A stretch of 64,000 bases of DNA from contig JAEETH010000002.1 of assembly GCA_016290215.1 (NCBI GenBank), forward strand, positions 62,001 through 126,000, given 5' to 3'. The translations under genes and the position numbers were made by a program. This document shows positions 18,033 through 28,500 of the stretch, in pieces; position 1 is the first letter of the stretch, and every line of letters begins with the position of its first letter. The DNA comes from Bacteroidales bacterium (GTDB lineage Bacteria > Bacteroidota > Bacteroidia > Bacteroidales > F082). Under the pieces are notes generated by a model. That model searched no databases. It saw only the letters and a list, made by a program, of their open reading frames with translations, and was not told the origin of the DNA.

Positions 18033-20615
18033 ATGATGAAACGCTCAAAAGCCATCTTGCTTTCGCTCCTGTTCCTGGTCATGCTCATACCGGCAAGCCA
18101 TGCCCAAGATTTGTCCACCCAAGGCAAAGAGTTTTGGCTGTCGTTCATAAGCAACGGCTTCAAATACCATCCCAACATCCCACCCAGCGGCTGGGTACGC
18201 GTACAGCTCATGGTCAGTGCCAAGCGTAGCTGCGAAGGCACCATCCTCAATCCCAATACCGGTTGGAGACATGATTTCACCGTGGAGGCCAACAACATCT
18301 TCTCCATCGACCTTGAGGAGGAGCAGGTGTACATTGAGAACTACGAATATGAGCAGGTCGTCAACAAAGGACTGATGATCACCACGACGGATACCGTCTC
18401 GGTTTATTGTGCCAACATCGCCACCTATTCCTTCGACGCATCCTATGTGCTGCCCACCCAAGGACTGGGCGCTGATTACATCATACAAACCCATGAGCAG
18501 TCGACCGGAAGCTACGACCCCACCAGTGCCTTCGTCATCGTGGCCACCGAGGACAACACCACCGTCGACATCACCCCAAAAGTGAAGACTTTGGGCAACA
18601 AACCCGCTGGACAAGAGTTTAGCATAACCTTAAACAAAGGGCAAGCCTACCAGGTGCGTTCCAACGACGACCTCATGGGCAACCGCGACCTCAGCGGCAC
18701 CAGGGTCACCTCGCGCGACTGCAAGCCCATCGCCATCTTCAACGGCAACAACCTGACCCTTGTCCCCAACAGTGCTACCAGCGACCAAGACTGCATCTTC
18801 GAACAGGCCATGCCGATACACTCGTGGGGCAAAAAATTCATTGTCACCTCGTCGCTCGACCGTAACAATGACTACGTGAAAATCACTTCGGCTGCCGACA
18901 ACAACGAGATATACAAAAACGGTACGAGGCTCTGCACACTCAATACCGGACAGTCATACTCCTTCGAACTGCGCAGCTGGGATCAATCATGCTATCTTGA
19001 GGCCTCGCAGAGCTGCGCTGTCTACCTTTATAACACCAGCTCGAACGGCTCTAACACCGGCGCCCCCTCGATGCTGTGGATTGCCCCCGTCGAGCAGCGC
19101 ATCGACGCCATCACCTTCTCCACTTTCAACTACAACCACAACAACGTCAATATCGCCAACCACTATGTGAACATCATCGTTGAGACCCAGGACATCGACC
19201 AAGTGTATCTTGACGGCATCCTCCTCGATGCCGACCTGTTTTCACCCGTGACCGGCAACAGCGACTACAGCTTTTACCGCAAGAACATCAGCCACGGTGT
19301 ACACCATCTCAGCTGTCCCAATGGCTTCAACGCCCATGTCTATGGCTTCGGTCGTGCCCGAGGCTATGCCTATATGGTCGGCTCAAAGGCCACCGACCTT
19401 TCGACCATCCTCACCATCGACGACGTCGTGGTGAACAATGGCGACACCATCACCCACTGCACCCTAGCCCCCATGAACTTCGAGGCCGACATCAACTACA
19501 GCAACTATGAGGTGCTTTGGAACCTGGGCGATGGCAGTACCAGCACCGCCACCTCTTTCGTCCACACCTACTCGGAGCATAAGATTTACGAAGTCTCCTT
19601 CACCATCACCACGCAAGAAAACCCCTGCGCGGGCTCCACTTCAGTCACCACCGTGTTCTATATTGACATGCAAAACGCCCCAGGGCAGGACATCTTCGAC
19701 GAGCTGTGCTTCAGTGGGCCCGGGGTGTACAACGAGTACGGATTCAACCTGCAATACGACGCGCCCGGGGTGTACACTGCTTCCCAAACCTTCCCCACGG
19801 AGAACGGCTGCGACAGCATCGTCAACCTGACCCTCGATGTGAACGAGATTATTGAAGGAGGCATGGAACACGTAAGCGGACACTGCGACACTTTCGAATG
19901 GAACGGCAACACCTATACAGCATCGGGCATCTATAACGACACCGTCACCAACCCCTCGGGGTGCTACACCATCTACCATCTCGACCTTGACCTCGACTTC
20001 ACCCCCAACCCCACCGACATCTACCCTACCGACCCTGCCAACACCGCGCCCCACTGGGTAGTCACCGCCACCGAGTTCCAAATCAACTCGTACGACTACA
20101 CCTTGCACGACATCAATCCCGAATGCGAATGGGACACCGTCATCTGGAGCCTGGAAGACGACGTCACTTGGGTCATTGAGCCTTTCGGCCCTAAGACCCA
20201 GAGTTGCAAGATCTATGTGCTGAACCAGGTGGAAGACACCGTTTGGCTCCATGCCAAGGTCATCAACGAATGCCATCCCGAGGGCATCGACCGCCGTTAT
20301 TGGCTGGTCTGCTCGTTCTATGGCATTGAGGACAACGGCGGCCCTTCGACAGGCTCAGGGACCGCGGGAACCTTTGACGTGGTGCCTAACCCCAACAAAG
20401 GACAGATGACCCTCGAACTCAAGCACCTCACAGGCGACATCAACCTCAAGGTGTACGACATGAGAGGCACGTTGGTTGACAAACGACATTTCCTCAACCA
20501 CGACGATGCCTATTCCTTAAGCTACGCCCTACCACAAACCGCCCCTGGCATCTATCTCTTCACACTATATGCCAAGGAAGGCACCATGACAAAGAAAGTT
20601 ATACTATTAGAATAA
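18033..20615 (+). CDS. IgGFc-binding-like T9SS protein, second tandem copy
   Basis: An 860-residue secreted protein with the same plan as its neighbours. The signal peptide MMKRSKAILLSLLFLVMLIP runs to SHAQ; either of two adjacent ATGs (18033, 18036) could be used. IgGFc-like domain about 25-460 (STQGKEFWLSF, FDASYVLPTQGLGADYI, SWGKKFIVTSS, HVYGFGRARGYAYMVGS). A PKD module follows (WNLGDGSTS, about 470-555), then two GCDS-type repeats (the second degenerate, GCYT), the common block (APHWVVTATEFQIN, about 655-770) and the sorting domain (VVPNPNKGQMTL). It is the shortest of the three copies because it has fewer repeats. The 74-base gap upstream shows no terminator, so it is probably co-transcribed with the genes on either side. 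Confidence 0.85.
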   Translation: MMKRSKAILLSLLFLVMLIPASHAQDLSTQGKEFWLSFISNGFKYHPNIPPSGWVRVQLMVSAKRSCEGTILNPNTGWRHDFTVEANNIFSIDLEEEQVYIENYEYEQVVNKGLMITTTDTVSVYCANIATYSFDASYVLPTQGLGADYIIQTHEQSTGSYDPTSAFVIVATEDNTTVDITPKVKTLGNKPAGQEFSITLNKGQAYQVRSNDDLMGNRDLSGTRVTSRDCKPIAIFNGNNLTLVPNSATSDQDCIFEQAMPIHSWGKKFIVTSSLDRNNDYVKITSAADNNEIYKNGTRLCTLNTGQSYSFELRSWDQSCYLEASQSCAVYLYNTSSNGSNTGAPSMLWIAPVEQRIDAITFSTFNYNHNNVNIANHYVNIIVETQDIDQVYLDGILLDADLFSPVTGNSDYSFYRKNISHGVHHLSCPNGFNAHVYGFGRARGYAYMVGSKATDLSTILTIDDVVVNNGDTITHCTLAPMNFEADINYSNYEVLWNLGDGSTSTATSFVHTYSEHKIYEVSFTITTQENPCAGSTSVTTVFYIDMQNAPGQDIFDELCFSGPGVYNEYGFNLQYDAPGVYTASQTFPTENGCDSIVNLTLDVNEIIEGGMEHVSGHCDTFEWNGNTYTASGIYNDTVTNPSGCYTIYHLDLDLDFTPNPTDIYPTDPANTAPHWVVTATEFQINSYDYTLHDINPECEWDTVIWSLEDDVTWVIEPFGPKTQSCKIYVLNQVEDTVWLHAKVINECHPEGIDRRYWLVCSFYGIEDNGGPSTGSGTAGTFDVVPNPNKGQMTLELKHLTGDINLKVYDMRGTLVDKRHFLNHDDAYSLSYALPQTAPGIYLFTLYAKEGTMTKKVILLE
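20342..20363 (+). repeat. REP-like 22-bp segment inside a coding linker, second copy
   Basis: Identical over 22 bases to 17688-17709 and in the equivalent place, the flexible linker between the common C-terminal block and the sorting domain. In the other paralogues the same place reads ccttcgactggttcc (11000) and ccttcgacgaactcc (23260), i.e. partly matching versions. Confidence 0.5.
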
Positions 20616-20641
20616 ACAAATCTACAACCATCCACAAAGTT

Positions 20642-23524
20642 ATGAGACATCTCAAAGCCATTTTCATTTTCATAGCAGCATTGCTACTCATCCAAACATC
20701 AGCCAAAGCACAAGAGGCAACCACGCAAGGCACGGAGTTTTGGGTTTCCTATATGACCAACGGGCACAAATACATCTCCAATGCGCCCAACAACGGCAAC
20801 TGGATCCTCACCCAATTGCTCATCAGCGCCAAACGCAACTGCAGCGGCACCATAACGAACCCGCAAACAGGCTGGTCGACATCGTTCACGGTAAACGCCA
20901 ACAACATCACCACAGTCGAGATTCCCGAGACCCACAGCTATGTGGATGGCACCTCGGAGAGTGTGGTCAACAAAGGCTTGAAGGTGGTCACCGACGACAC
21001 CGTATCGGTCTTCTGCACCAACATCGCGCACCTCTCCTTCGACGCCTCCTATGTGCTACCCATACAGAGTTTGGCCGATGAATACATCATACAAACCTAC
21101 GACCAATCCCACTCTGCCGGAAGCCCGGTCCAAACGCAGAACCAAACCAGCGCCTTCCTCATCGTGGCCACTGAGAGCAACACCACTGTCGACATCACCG
21201 TCACCGAGGAGACCATGGGCGGACACCACGGCACCTTCACCACCACCTTGAACGAAGGGCAGGTCTATCAGGTGCGTTCAAACAACACCGACAACAACCG
21301 CGACCTGAGCGGTTCACGCGTCAAGGCACGCGACGGCAAGCGCATCGCTGTGTTCAACGGCAACAACCTCACCGCCGTGCCCACAAACGGTAGCAGCTTC
21401 GACCATATCTTCGAGCAAGCCATGCCTCTGCAATCGTGGGGCAAGAAGTTTGTGGTGACCAGCTCGCTCGAGCGCGAGAAAGACTACGTGAAGGTCACCT
21501 CGGCCTCCGACAACAACGTGATCCGCAAGAACGGCACAGCCATCGCCACACTTAGCATCAACGAGTCGATTGTCTTCGAACTGCAAAACAACGAAAAGTC
21601 GTGTTTCATCGACTGCACGGGACCCGCTGCCGTGTATCTCTACAACACCACGCGAGGCGGCAACTCCATCGGTGACCCCTCGGTGGTTTGGATTGCCCCC
21701 ATCGAGCAACGCATCGACGAGATCACCTTCTCCACCTTCAACAACGAGAACATCAACATCAGCACCCACCATGTCAACATCATCGTCAACCGCAGTGACA
21801 TCGGCACGGTGGAACTCGACGGCAACCTCATCCCTGCCAGCCAATTCGAGGACGTCAACGGCAGCGATGAGTACGCCTTCACCCGTCAGAACATCAACCA
21901 TGGTGTGCACCATCTGCAATGTTTCGGCGGTTTCAACGCCCACGTCTACGGCTTCGGCGTCGCCAAGGGCTATGCCTACCTCGTAGGCTCAAAGGCCATC
22001 GACCTCAGCACGAGGGTCAACATGAATGGCACCTTCGTCCCCAAAGAAGGCACCTATGAATACTGTCCCAATGCGCCCATCACCTTCGAGGCCGAAGTCA
22101 ACCTCGAAAACGCCTCCCTCCTATGGGACTTCGGCGATGGTACCACCAGCACCCAGAACCCCGTCAACCACACCTTTGCCGAGAAGCGTGTCTATGAAGT
22201 GGTGCTCACCGCCACCGCCAAGGGACAGAAATCGAGCGACGTGTCGCATTACTACGTCGACACCCGAATAAAGACCTTCACCGAAGAGGTGGAACTCTGC
22301 AAAGGCTCTGTCTACGCCGAGCACGGCCTCAACATCGTCATCACTGGCGACACCATCATTGGTGCCGAGATCGACAACGCCGTGCACCCCGTCTGTAAGG
22401 ACAGCCTATTTGTGTATGTCACCGCGCTGCCTGGATTCTATGCCTCTTATGAGGATGCCCGCTGCTGGCGAGGATATCCCGAACTTTACGAAGGCCATGG
22501 CTTCAGCTTCATCTACGACCACCCCGGCGTTTACGACGAGCAGATCAGTGAGCCTACGCCCGAAGGCTGTGACAGCATCGTCGACCTGCATCTGGTCGTG
22601 GCCGACCGCATCATCAACCCTGACACGATAGTGCAAAGCGTCTGTTCCGACTCCTACACCTGGAATGGCGTCACCTACTACGAAGACGGCATCTACGACC
22701 AAACCTTCCCCTCCATGGCCGGCTGCGACAGCATCGTCACTCTGAAGCTCTCCTTATCGGAGCTCATCGAAGGCGGCACCGACGTCCTGACAGGCACCTG
22801 CGCAGGACTGGTTTGGCATGGCACCCTCTATAACACACCTGGCGAATACACCGACACCATACCCAGCAGTATGGGTTGCGACAGCATCGTCCACCTCGTG
22901 CTGACCATGCCCACCCCGCCCAAGCCCACCGACATTTTCCCCTTGGACAGCACCAACACCGCACCACACTGGGTCATCTCGAGCACCGAGTTCGACATCC
23001 ATTATTACGACTACACCCTTGAAGACAGCCTCGTGGGTGCCGAATGGGACTCCGTCGTCTGGTTCTGGGAGACACCTTGTCAGTGGATACTGGAGCCTTT
23101 CGGCGAAAACAGCCGCTGCTGCCGCGTCACCGTGCTCAACCGTGTGGAAGACACCGTTTGGTTGCGTGCCCGAGTACACAACCCCTGCGACGAGAGCGAC
23201 CGCATCGAGCGCCGCTACTGGTTCGTCTGCTCGTTCTATGGCATAGACGACATTGGCCCTTCGACGAACTCCGATGCCTTGCCGATCGACATCATGCCGA
23301 ATCCCACCAATGGTGAGATGACGCTGCGTTTCGGCGATTGGAAAGGCCGTGTTGTCGCCAAAGTCTACAACACGACAAGCCAACTTGTCGACCAATTTGT
23401 ATTGGACGTCAGCCCGAACGGCGAACATCATTATAGCCTAAGCAACTGTCGCAGCGGTATTTACATAATCGTGTTCGATTACGGAGACGGCATCGTCACC
23501 CGAAAAGTCAGTCTGATTAAATAA
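20642..23524 (+). CDS. IgGFc-binding-like T9SS protein, third tandem copy
   Basis: A 960-residue secreted protein. Signal peptide (1-23, ending SAKAQ); IgGFc-like domain about 25-465 (TTQGTEFWVSY, FDASYVLPIQSLADEYI, SWGKKFVVTSS, HVYGFGVAKGYAYLVGS); PKD module (WDFGDGTTS, about 465-545); a segment shared with the first copy (CKGSVYAEHGLNIV); three GCDS repeats (about 600-755); and the common block, here the most diverged (APHWVISSTEFDIH). The sorting domain starts at IMPNPTNGEMTL. It is the last gene of the operon that starts at 11465. No convincing terminator is visible after it, but a new promoter begins about 65 bases downstream. Confidence 0.85.
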   Translation: MRHLKAIFIFIAALLLIQTSAKAQEATTQGTEFWVSYMTNGHKYISNAPNNGNWILTQLLISAKRNCSGTITNPQTGWSTSFTVNANNITTVEIPETHSYVDGTSESVVNKGLKVVTDDTVSVFCTNIAHLSFDASYVLPIQSLADEYIIQTYDQSHSAGSPVQTQNQTSAFLIVATESNTTVDITVTEETMGGHHGTFTTTLNEGQVYQVRSNNTDNNRDLSGSRVKARDGKRIAVFNGNNLTAVPTNGSSFDHIFEQAMPLQSWGKKFVVTSSLEREKDYVKVTSASDNNVIRKNGTAIATLSINESIVFELQNNEKSCFIDCTGPAAVYLYNTTRGGNSIGDPSVVWIAPIEQRIDEITFSTFNNENINISTHHVNIIVNRSDIGTVELDGNLIPASQFEDVNGSDEYAFTRQNINHGVHHLQCFGGFNAHVYGFGVAKGYAYLVGSKAIDLSTRVNMNGTFVPKEGTYEYCPNAPITFEAEVNLENASLLWDFGDGTTSTQNPVNHTFAEKRVYEVVLTATAKGQKSSDVSHYYVDTRIKTFTEEVELCKGSVYAEHGLNIVITGDTIIGAEIDNAVHPVCKDSLFVYVTALPGFYASYEDARCWRGYPELYEGHGFSFIYDHPGVYDEQISEPTPEGCDSIVDLHLVVADRIINPDTIVQSVCSDSYTWNGVTYYEDGIYDQTFPSMAGCDSIVTLKLSLSELIEGGTDVLTGTCAGLVWHGTLYNTPGEYTDTIPSSMGCDSIVHLVLTMPTPPKPTDIFPLDSTNTAPHWVISSTEFDIHYYDYTLEDSLVGAEWDSVVWFWETPCQWILEPFGENSRCCRVTVLNRVEDTVWLRARVHNPCDESDRIERRYWFVCSFYGIDDIGPSTNSDALPIDIMPNPTNGEMTLRFGDWKGRVVAKVYNTTSQLVDQFVLDVSPNGEHHYSLSNCRSGIYIIVFDYGDGIVTRKVSLIK

Positions 23525-23563
23525 CGTTTCGACAATAATAAACCATAAAAAAATTGCGTTCTC

Positions 23564-23596
23564 TTGTCGAAGATTAAACATTAATCTATACATTTG
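23564..23596 (+). promoter_or_regulatory. Promoter of the lipoprotein/beta-barrel pair
   Basis: TTG (23564-23566) and TACATTTG (23589-23596) are separated by 22 bases, close to the Bacteroidota TTTG-N19-21-TAnnTTTG rule. The box decides the start of the next gene: an upstream in-frame ATG at 23594 lies inside the -7 box, so translation must begin at 23648. Confidence 0.6.
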
Positions 23597-23647
23597 CAGA
23601 TTATTTTCCCCATTTTAGGATGGGAGTTGCGCAAAAAAGCATTCAAA

Positions 23648-24508
23648 ATGATGAAGAAGCACCTATTAATTACACTACTTCTCCTCTGTGGGCTGGGTTT
23701 CCTCAGTTCCTGCATCAAAGACGATCCTGAGGCCAACGCCACCGTGTACTATGGCTACCAGAAGATCCCGAACATCAACGAGTTTATGCCGCAGAGTCTG
23801 CTGACCGCTTTCAATCCCAACGACCTGCACTTTGGCGGAGAGCCTCCCAAACTCGAAGGCGCCTATATCGCCGACTCCGTTTGGATTACCGATGTGATCC
23901 TTGCCCCTGGCAGCCACTACAGACAGCAGCCCACCTCCATCCCGACGCCTCAGTACTTCCACTTCTTCGACCAACACATGGGCATCGCCAAGCTCAACTT
24001 CAAATATCCTAAAGGCAACCCCGGCGAATACGCCTACTTCCTCGAGCGCTCCGATGCCGACACCACCTTCAGCGTGGTCACGGGCAACCCCGATCATTTC
24101 ATCAACGACAGCATCGCACCCTCGTATTTCCAGAACGGTTTCTACGAGCCGGAAAACTTCAACACCGTATATATCATGGGCACCGACCCCTATTTCACGA
24201 TCTACTACTACGAAGTGCGTGACATCTCGTCGAAAGCCCAGCCGCTGAATGCAGTGATCTTCTCGGGCAAAGTCAGCCAAGAGACCATTGTGCACATCGA
24301 CGACAGCGACACCGCCAACATCATCATCGACACCATCGTAAGGCCCGTCATCGAGGAGCTCAAATGGGGCATCGAGACCATGAAATACTACAAGGAAGGC
24401 ACGAGCCTCGACCAGATCCTCTTCTACGGCTATCTGCCTTCGAAAGGCGACGTGATGCTGCTCGAGAACAAGAAAACGGTCCTCTCCGGCGATTTCCCTG
24501 AAGACTAA
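23648..24508 (+). CDS. Lipoprotein of unknown function
   Basis: About 286 residues. The start MMKKHLLITLLLLCGLGFLS leads to the lipobox LSSC, so the mature N-terminus is Cys followed by IKDDPEA. The body is rich in aromatic and acidic residues, ends in DFPED and shows no family I recognise. It is followed after 24 bases by an outer-membrane beta-barrel gene and probably forms an operon with it, which suggests a lipoprotein and barrel acting together at the outer membrane. It could assist the neighbouring secreted proteins, but nothing in the sequence shows this. Confidence 0.8.
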   Translation: MMKKHLLITLLLLCGLGFLSSCIKDDPEANATVYYGYQKIPNINEFMPQSLLTAFNPNDLHFGGEPPKLEGAYIADSVWITDVILAPGSHYRQQPTSIPTPQYFHFFDQHMGIAKLNFKYPKGNPGEYAYFLERSDADTTFSVVTGNPDHFINDSIAPSYFQNGFYEPENFNTVYIMGTDPYFTIYYYEVRDISSKAQPLNAVIFSGKVSQETIVHIDDSDTANIIIDTIVRPVIEELKWGIETMKYYKEGTSLDQILFYGYLPSKGDVMLLENKKTVLSGDFPED

Positions 24509-24532
24509 TAACGAACCAAGACTTCCAACGCA

Positions 24533-25414
24533 ATGAAAAAGTCAACCTCAATACTTCTCCTAGTCCTTTTACTTATTGGCAGTGCGGCTCACGCCCAGTT
24601 TAAGAAGCCGTTGCAGTCGTCAAGCAGGGCAACCTCCTCTGAGGCCAGATACAACATAGGCCTTGTAGGCGGACTGACCTCCACCTATTGGCTGCACTTC
24701 GGCGGGACGAAGACGCCCTACCACATGCCTTTCAACTTCGGTCCAACGGCAGGTCTCTCCATCGAGCGCATGATCAACAACAACAGCTCCGTCAGCCTCG
24801 AAGGCTTATTCGCCATGCGTAAGGACACCCTTAGCTACGAGGTGCTCAACTTCCCCGTGGCCGTCAACGAGAACAAGGACTATCTCCGCAAATACAAAGC
24901 CGACTATCAGGAAGTCAACGTGCAGTTGGTTTACACGCATTATTTCTCACAACGCAACATCAGGCCCTATGTCTTCGTAGGCCCTCGCTTCACCCTTCCT
25001 GTAAGTATTCCTAAAGAAGGCACCATGGTTTGGAACAAGCAGGAGATCCTGCACTATGGCACCGATAGTGTGTCATATATCCCTGTGAGCACCGACACCA
25101 TAGCCGTCACGGCACAAGGCATGCGTCAATGGAATGCGGGTGTGGTGGCCGGCGTTGGCGTGCTCTTCAAGATCAACGTGGGCAACTATTACCTCCTGCT
25201 CAAGGCTGACGTCTCGGGCCATGCCGCCGTCATCAACTCGTTCACCAGCGAGGAGATCCACGGCGAGTCGCAACACGTGGTAGGCGCCGGTTATATCGAC
25301 CCCTACCTGTTGGGCATGCGTTTCAACACCGATGTCACCGCAAAGGTCACACTGATGTTCCCCTTGAAGAAACAGCTGCAAGGCGCTTGCATACGTTGGG
25401 GAGAATACGATTGA
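24533..25414 (+). CDS. Outer-membrane beta-barrel protein (PorT-like fold)
   Basis: A 293-residue protein with signal peptide (1-22, ending SAAHAQ). The rest alternates polar and hydrophobic residues in strand-length stretches: YNIGLVGGLTSTYW, FGPTAGLSIERMI, SVSLEGLFAMRKD, VNVQLVYTHYF, IRPYVFVGPRF, AGVVAGVGVLFKI. This is the pattern of the small outer-membrane barrels (OMP_b-brl_2/PorT-like) common in Bacteroidota. PorT is a T9SS component, but such barrels have many roles and I would not assign that one here. It forms a pair with the lipoprotein upstream and is closed by a terminator at 25435-25469. Confidence 0.75.
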   Translation: MKKSTSILLLVLLLIGSAAHAQFKKPLQSSSRATSSEARYNIGLVGGLTSTYWLHFGGTKTPYHMPFNFGPTAGLSIERMINNNSSVSLEGLFAMRKDTLSYEVLNFPVAVNENKDYLRKYKADYQEVNVQLVYTHYFSQRNIRPYVFVGPRFTLPVSIPKEGTMVWNKQEILHYGTDSVSYIPVSTDTIAVTAQGMRQWNAGVVAGVGVLFKINVGNYYLLLKADVSGHAAVINSFTSEEIHGESQHVVGAGYIDPYLLGMRFNTDVTAKVTLMFPLKKQLQGACIRWGEYD

Positions 25415-25434
25415 TAAAAACCACAACAACACAT

Positions 25435-25469
25435 CAAAAAAAAGAGGCGAGATTCGTCTCTTTTTTTTG
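25435..25469 (+). terminator. Rho-independent terminator
   Basis: AAAGAGGCGA and TCGTCTCTTT form a stem with one mismatch, flanked by A and T runs (25435-25469). It ends the lipoprotein/beta-barrel operon, ten bases before the next -7 box. Confidence 0.8.
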
Positions 25470-25478
25470 TTTTTATGC

Positions 25479-25486
25479 TAAATTTG
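25479..25486 (+). promoter_or_regulatory. -7 box TAAATTTG of the third C25 peptidase gene
   Basis: TAAATTTG followed by C matches the TAnnTTTGC boxes seen before several genes here. It lies directly after a terminator and 46 bases before the start codon at 25532. No -33 element at normal spacing was found. Confidence 0.55.
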
Positions 25487-25531
25487 CAGCATGAACCGTA
25501 AAAATCGAATGTCAAACCAAACAATACCACA

Positions 25532-28500
25532 ATGAAAAAGTCATTACCCATCGCAATTGCCTTGGTGCTGTTTGCCCTCATCGGCAGCACCGCTTTGGCA
25601 CAGACCTTCAACTATCCCGTCAAGGGGAAGCAAGGCTTCAACTTGACGGAGAAGACCCGTGACGGGCTGCACATCAGCTACAATGTGGGCCAAGTCACGC
25701 TTAACCCGATCCAATACCGTGGTGAAGAGATGAGCGAGGTGAGCATCAACGTCCTCGCCATCCCCAGCGAAGCCGGCAAGCCCAACCTGCCTGCCGACAG
25801 CCGTATGCTGGCCATCCCGCAGGGCGCCACGCCTACGCTTCAAGTGCTGAGCTTCGACAAGGAAGTGATCCACAACGTCAACATCGCCCCTGCCCTCCGC
25901 ATACAGTCGGAGAACGAGGAGCCTGACATGAACTATGTGAAGGACATGAGCGTCTACAGCAAAGATGCCTACTACCCTGCCGAGCCTTTCGTCATGGGTA
26001 GCTCCTACATCCGTGGCGTCGATGCCGTCACCGTGGCCGTCACGCCCTTCCAGTACAACCCGGTCACCAAGGACCTGATCGTCTACACCAACGTGGAACT
26101 CGCCGTCACCTTTGAAGGCGGCAACGGCCATTTCGGTGAAGACCGTCTGCGTTCGCCCTACTGGGACCCCATCCTCGCCGCCGAGCTGCTCAACTACGAC
26201 CAGCTGCCCGTCATCGACTATGAGGCCCGTATGCAACAGTGGCTGCGCGACAACGACAAAGGCGCCGAATACCTCATCATCACGCCGAACAACGACGCTT
26301 GGGCCGAGTATGCCAACCAACTGAAGGAATACCGCACCCGTCAAGGCATCATCACAAAGGTGTACCGCCTCGACGAGATGCCCGCCACCAACACCAACCA
26401 GATGAAGAGCTGGTTCCACAGCGCCTACAACACCTGGGAGATCGCCCCTGTGGCTGTCTGCCTGCTGGGCGACCATGGCAACGATATGGGTCAATACATC
26501 CCTGCCGAGACCGTCAGCCACCCATCCAATGGCAGCTGCATCACCGATAACCGCTACGCTGACGTGGTCGGCAACGACAACCTGCCCGACATGGTGTTCT
26601 CGCGTCTGATTGCCGAGACACCGGCCCAGTTGCCCGTCTTCGTCGGCAAACAGCTCGAATACGAATACACCAACCCCAACATGGATCCGGACTTTTATTC
26701 GCGCCCCATCACCGCATTAGGTTGGCAAACAGAGCGTTGGTTCCAAATCTGCTCCGAGGTGTTCGGCGGTTACATGCGTAACCATGGTTACGACACCAAC
26801 CGTATCAACTGCATCTACCAAGGCCAACCGGGCAACATCTGGTCGAGCAACCAAAACACCTCAATGGTGGTCAACTACTTCGGTCCCAACGGCGTTGGGT
26901 ATATCCCACAGACCCCGAGCGAATTAGGAAACTGGAACAACGGCACTCCCGAACTCGTGGTGCAAGCCGTCAACGAAGGTTCGTTCTGGCTGCAACATCG
27001 CGACCATGGCTTGGAGACAGGCTGGGGCGAACCCGCCGTGCGCAATAGCCACGTCTACCAGATGAACAACGTAGGCAAGTTGCCTTTCGTCATGTCCATC
27101 AACTGCCTCACGGGCAAATTCAACTACAACCAAGACTGCTTCTGCGAAGCGTGGATGCGTCGTACCTACAATGGCGAGAACGCAGGTGCCGTCGGTGTAC
27201 TCTGCCCCACCGAGACGTCCTATTCATTCGTCAACGACGCCTACGTATGGGGTGTCTACGACCTCTTTGACGGAGACTTCATGCCTACCTACGGTCCATT
27301 TGCTGCCAACACCGGCAACTGGATGCCCGCTTTTGGCAACGTGGCTGGCAAGTACTTCCTCGCCCAGAGCAACTGGCCCTACAACGCGACTGAAAAGGAT
27401 ATCACCTACACCATGTTCACCGCCCACTGCGACGCCTTCTTGCGTATTTACACCCAGGTGCCTCAAGTGATGGATGTCACACATCCCGAGGTGGTCATCG
27501 CTGGTCTTGGCGAAGTCACCATCACCGCCCCTGAAGGCTGTATGATCAGCTTGGTGAAGGAAGACCCCGAAGGCGGCTGGGAGATCCTCGCCGTGGCCGA
27601 AGCCACGGGCGACCCGCAGATCATCGAATTTACCGCCCAAGTGCCGCCCACCGAGATCAACCTCGTGGTGACCGGACAGAACTACCTGCGTTATGAAGCC
27701 GTCATGGGTGTCATCCCGGCCGACGGCCCGTATATCGTTTTCGACAGCAAGACCATCCACGACCAGAACAACAACCAACAGCTTGACTTCGGTGAGAGCA
27801 TCGACCTCGACATCACCATGAAGAACGTCGGTAGCGACCCGATGCAAGCCTTCGAGGCCGTGCTTGAGACCGAATCGGAATACATCACCATCACCAATGG
27901 CACAGCCCAGTTTGAGACCATGGATCCCAATGCCACGCAGACCGTCGCCAACGCCTTCTCGTTCACCGTGGCCAACAACGTGCCCGACAACACGAGCAAC
28001 CGCTTCACCATCACGGTGACCAATGGTGACGACGTCTACGTCAGCAACATCGCCATGAAAGCCTACGCCCCCGTCTTCAACCTCGGCAGCATGGGCATCA
28101 CCGAGGTGAACGGCAATGGCAACGGTCGCCTCGATGCAGGCGAAACCGCCAGACTCAGCTTCCCGATCGAGAACAAGGGCCACGCCGATGCTGCTACCAC
28201 CATGGCTGAGCTGCAGATGCTTTCGCCCTACATCATCGTGGAAGAAGGCACCGTCTTCTTCGACAATGTCAACGCGGGTGCTACCCAGACTGCAGTCTAC
28301 AACATCAGCATCGACGAGAACGCGCCCATCGGCTACATCTGCCCCATTGCCGTCAACGTGACCTCGGGACAATACAACGCCATAAAAGACTATGTCGCCA
28401 AAGTCGGCCTTGTCGTCGAAGACTTCGAACTCAATGAGTTTGGCGAAGAATGGACCAACGACGCCGGCCGTCCCTGGACCTTTGTCAGTGACGACCCGTA

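Noticed and set aside
23594-23647. Upstream in-frame start for the lipoprotein gene
   Set aside because: The ATG lies inside the -7 box and would put 18 residues before a good lipoprotein signal peptide.
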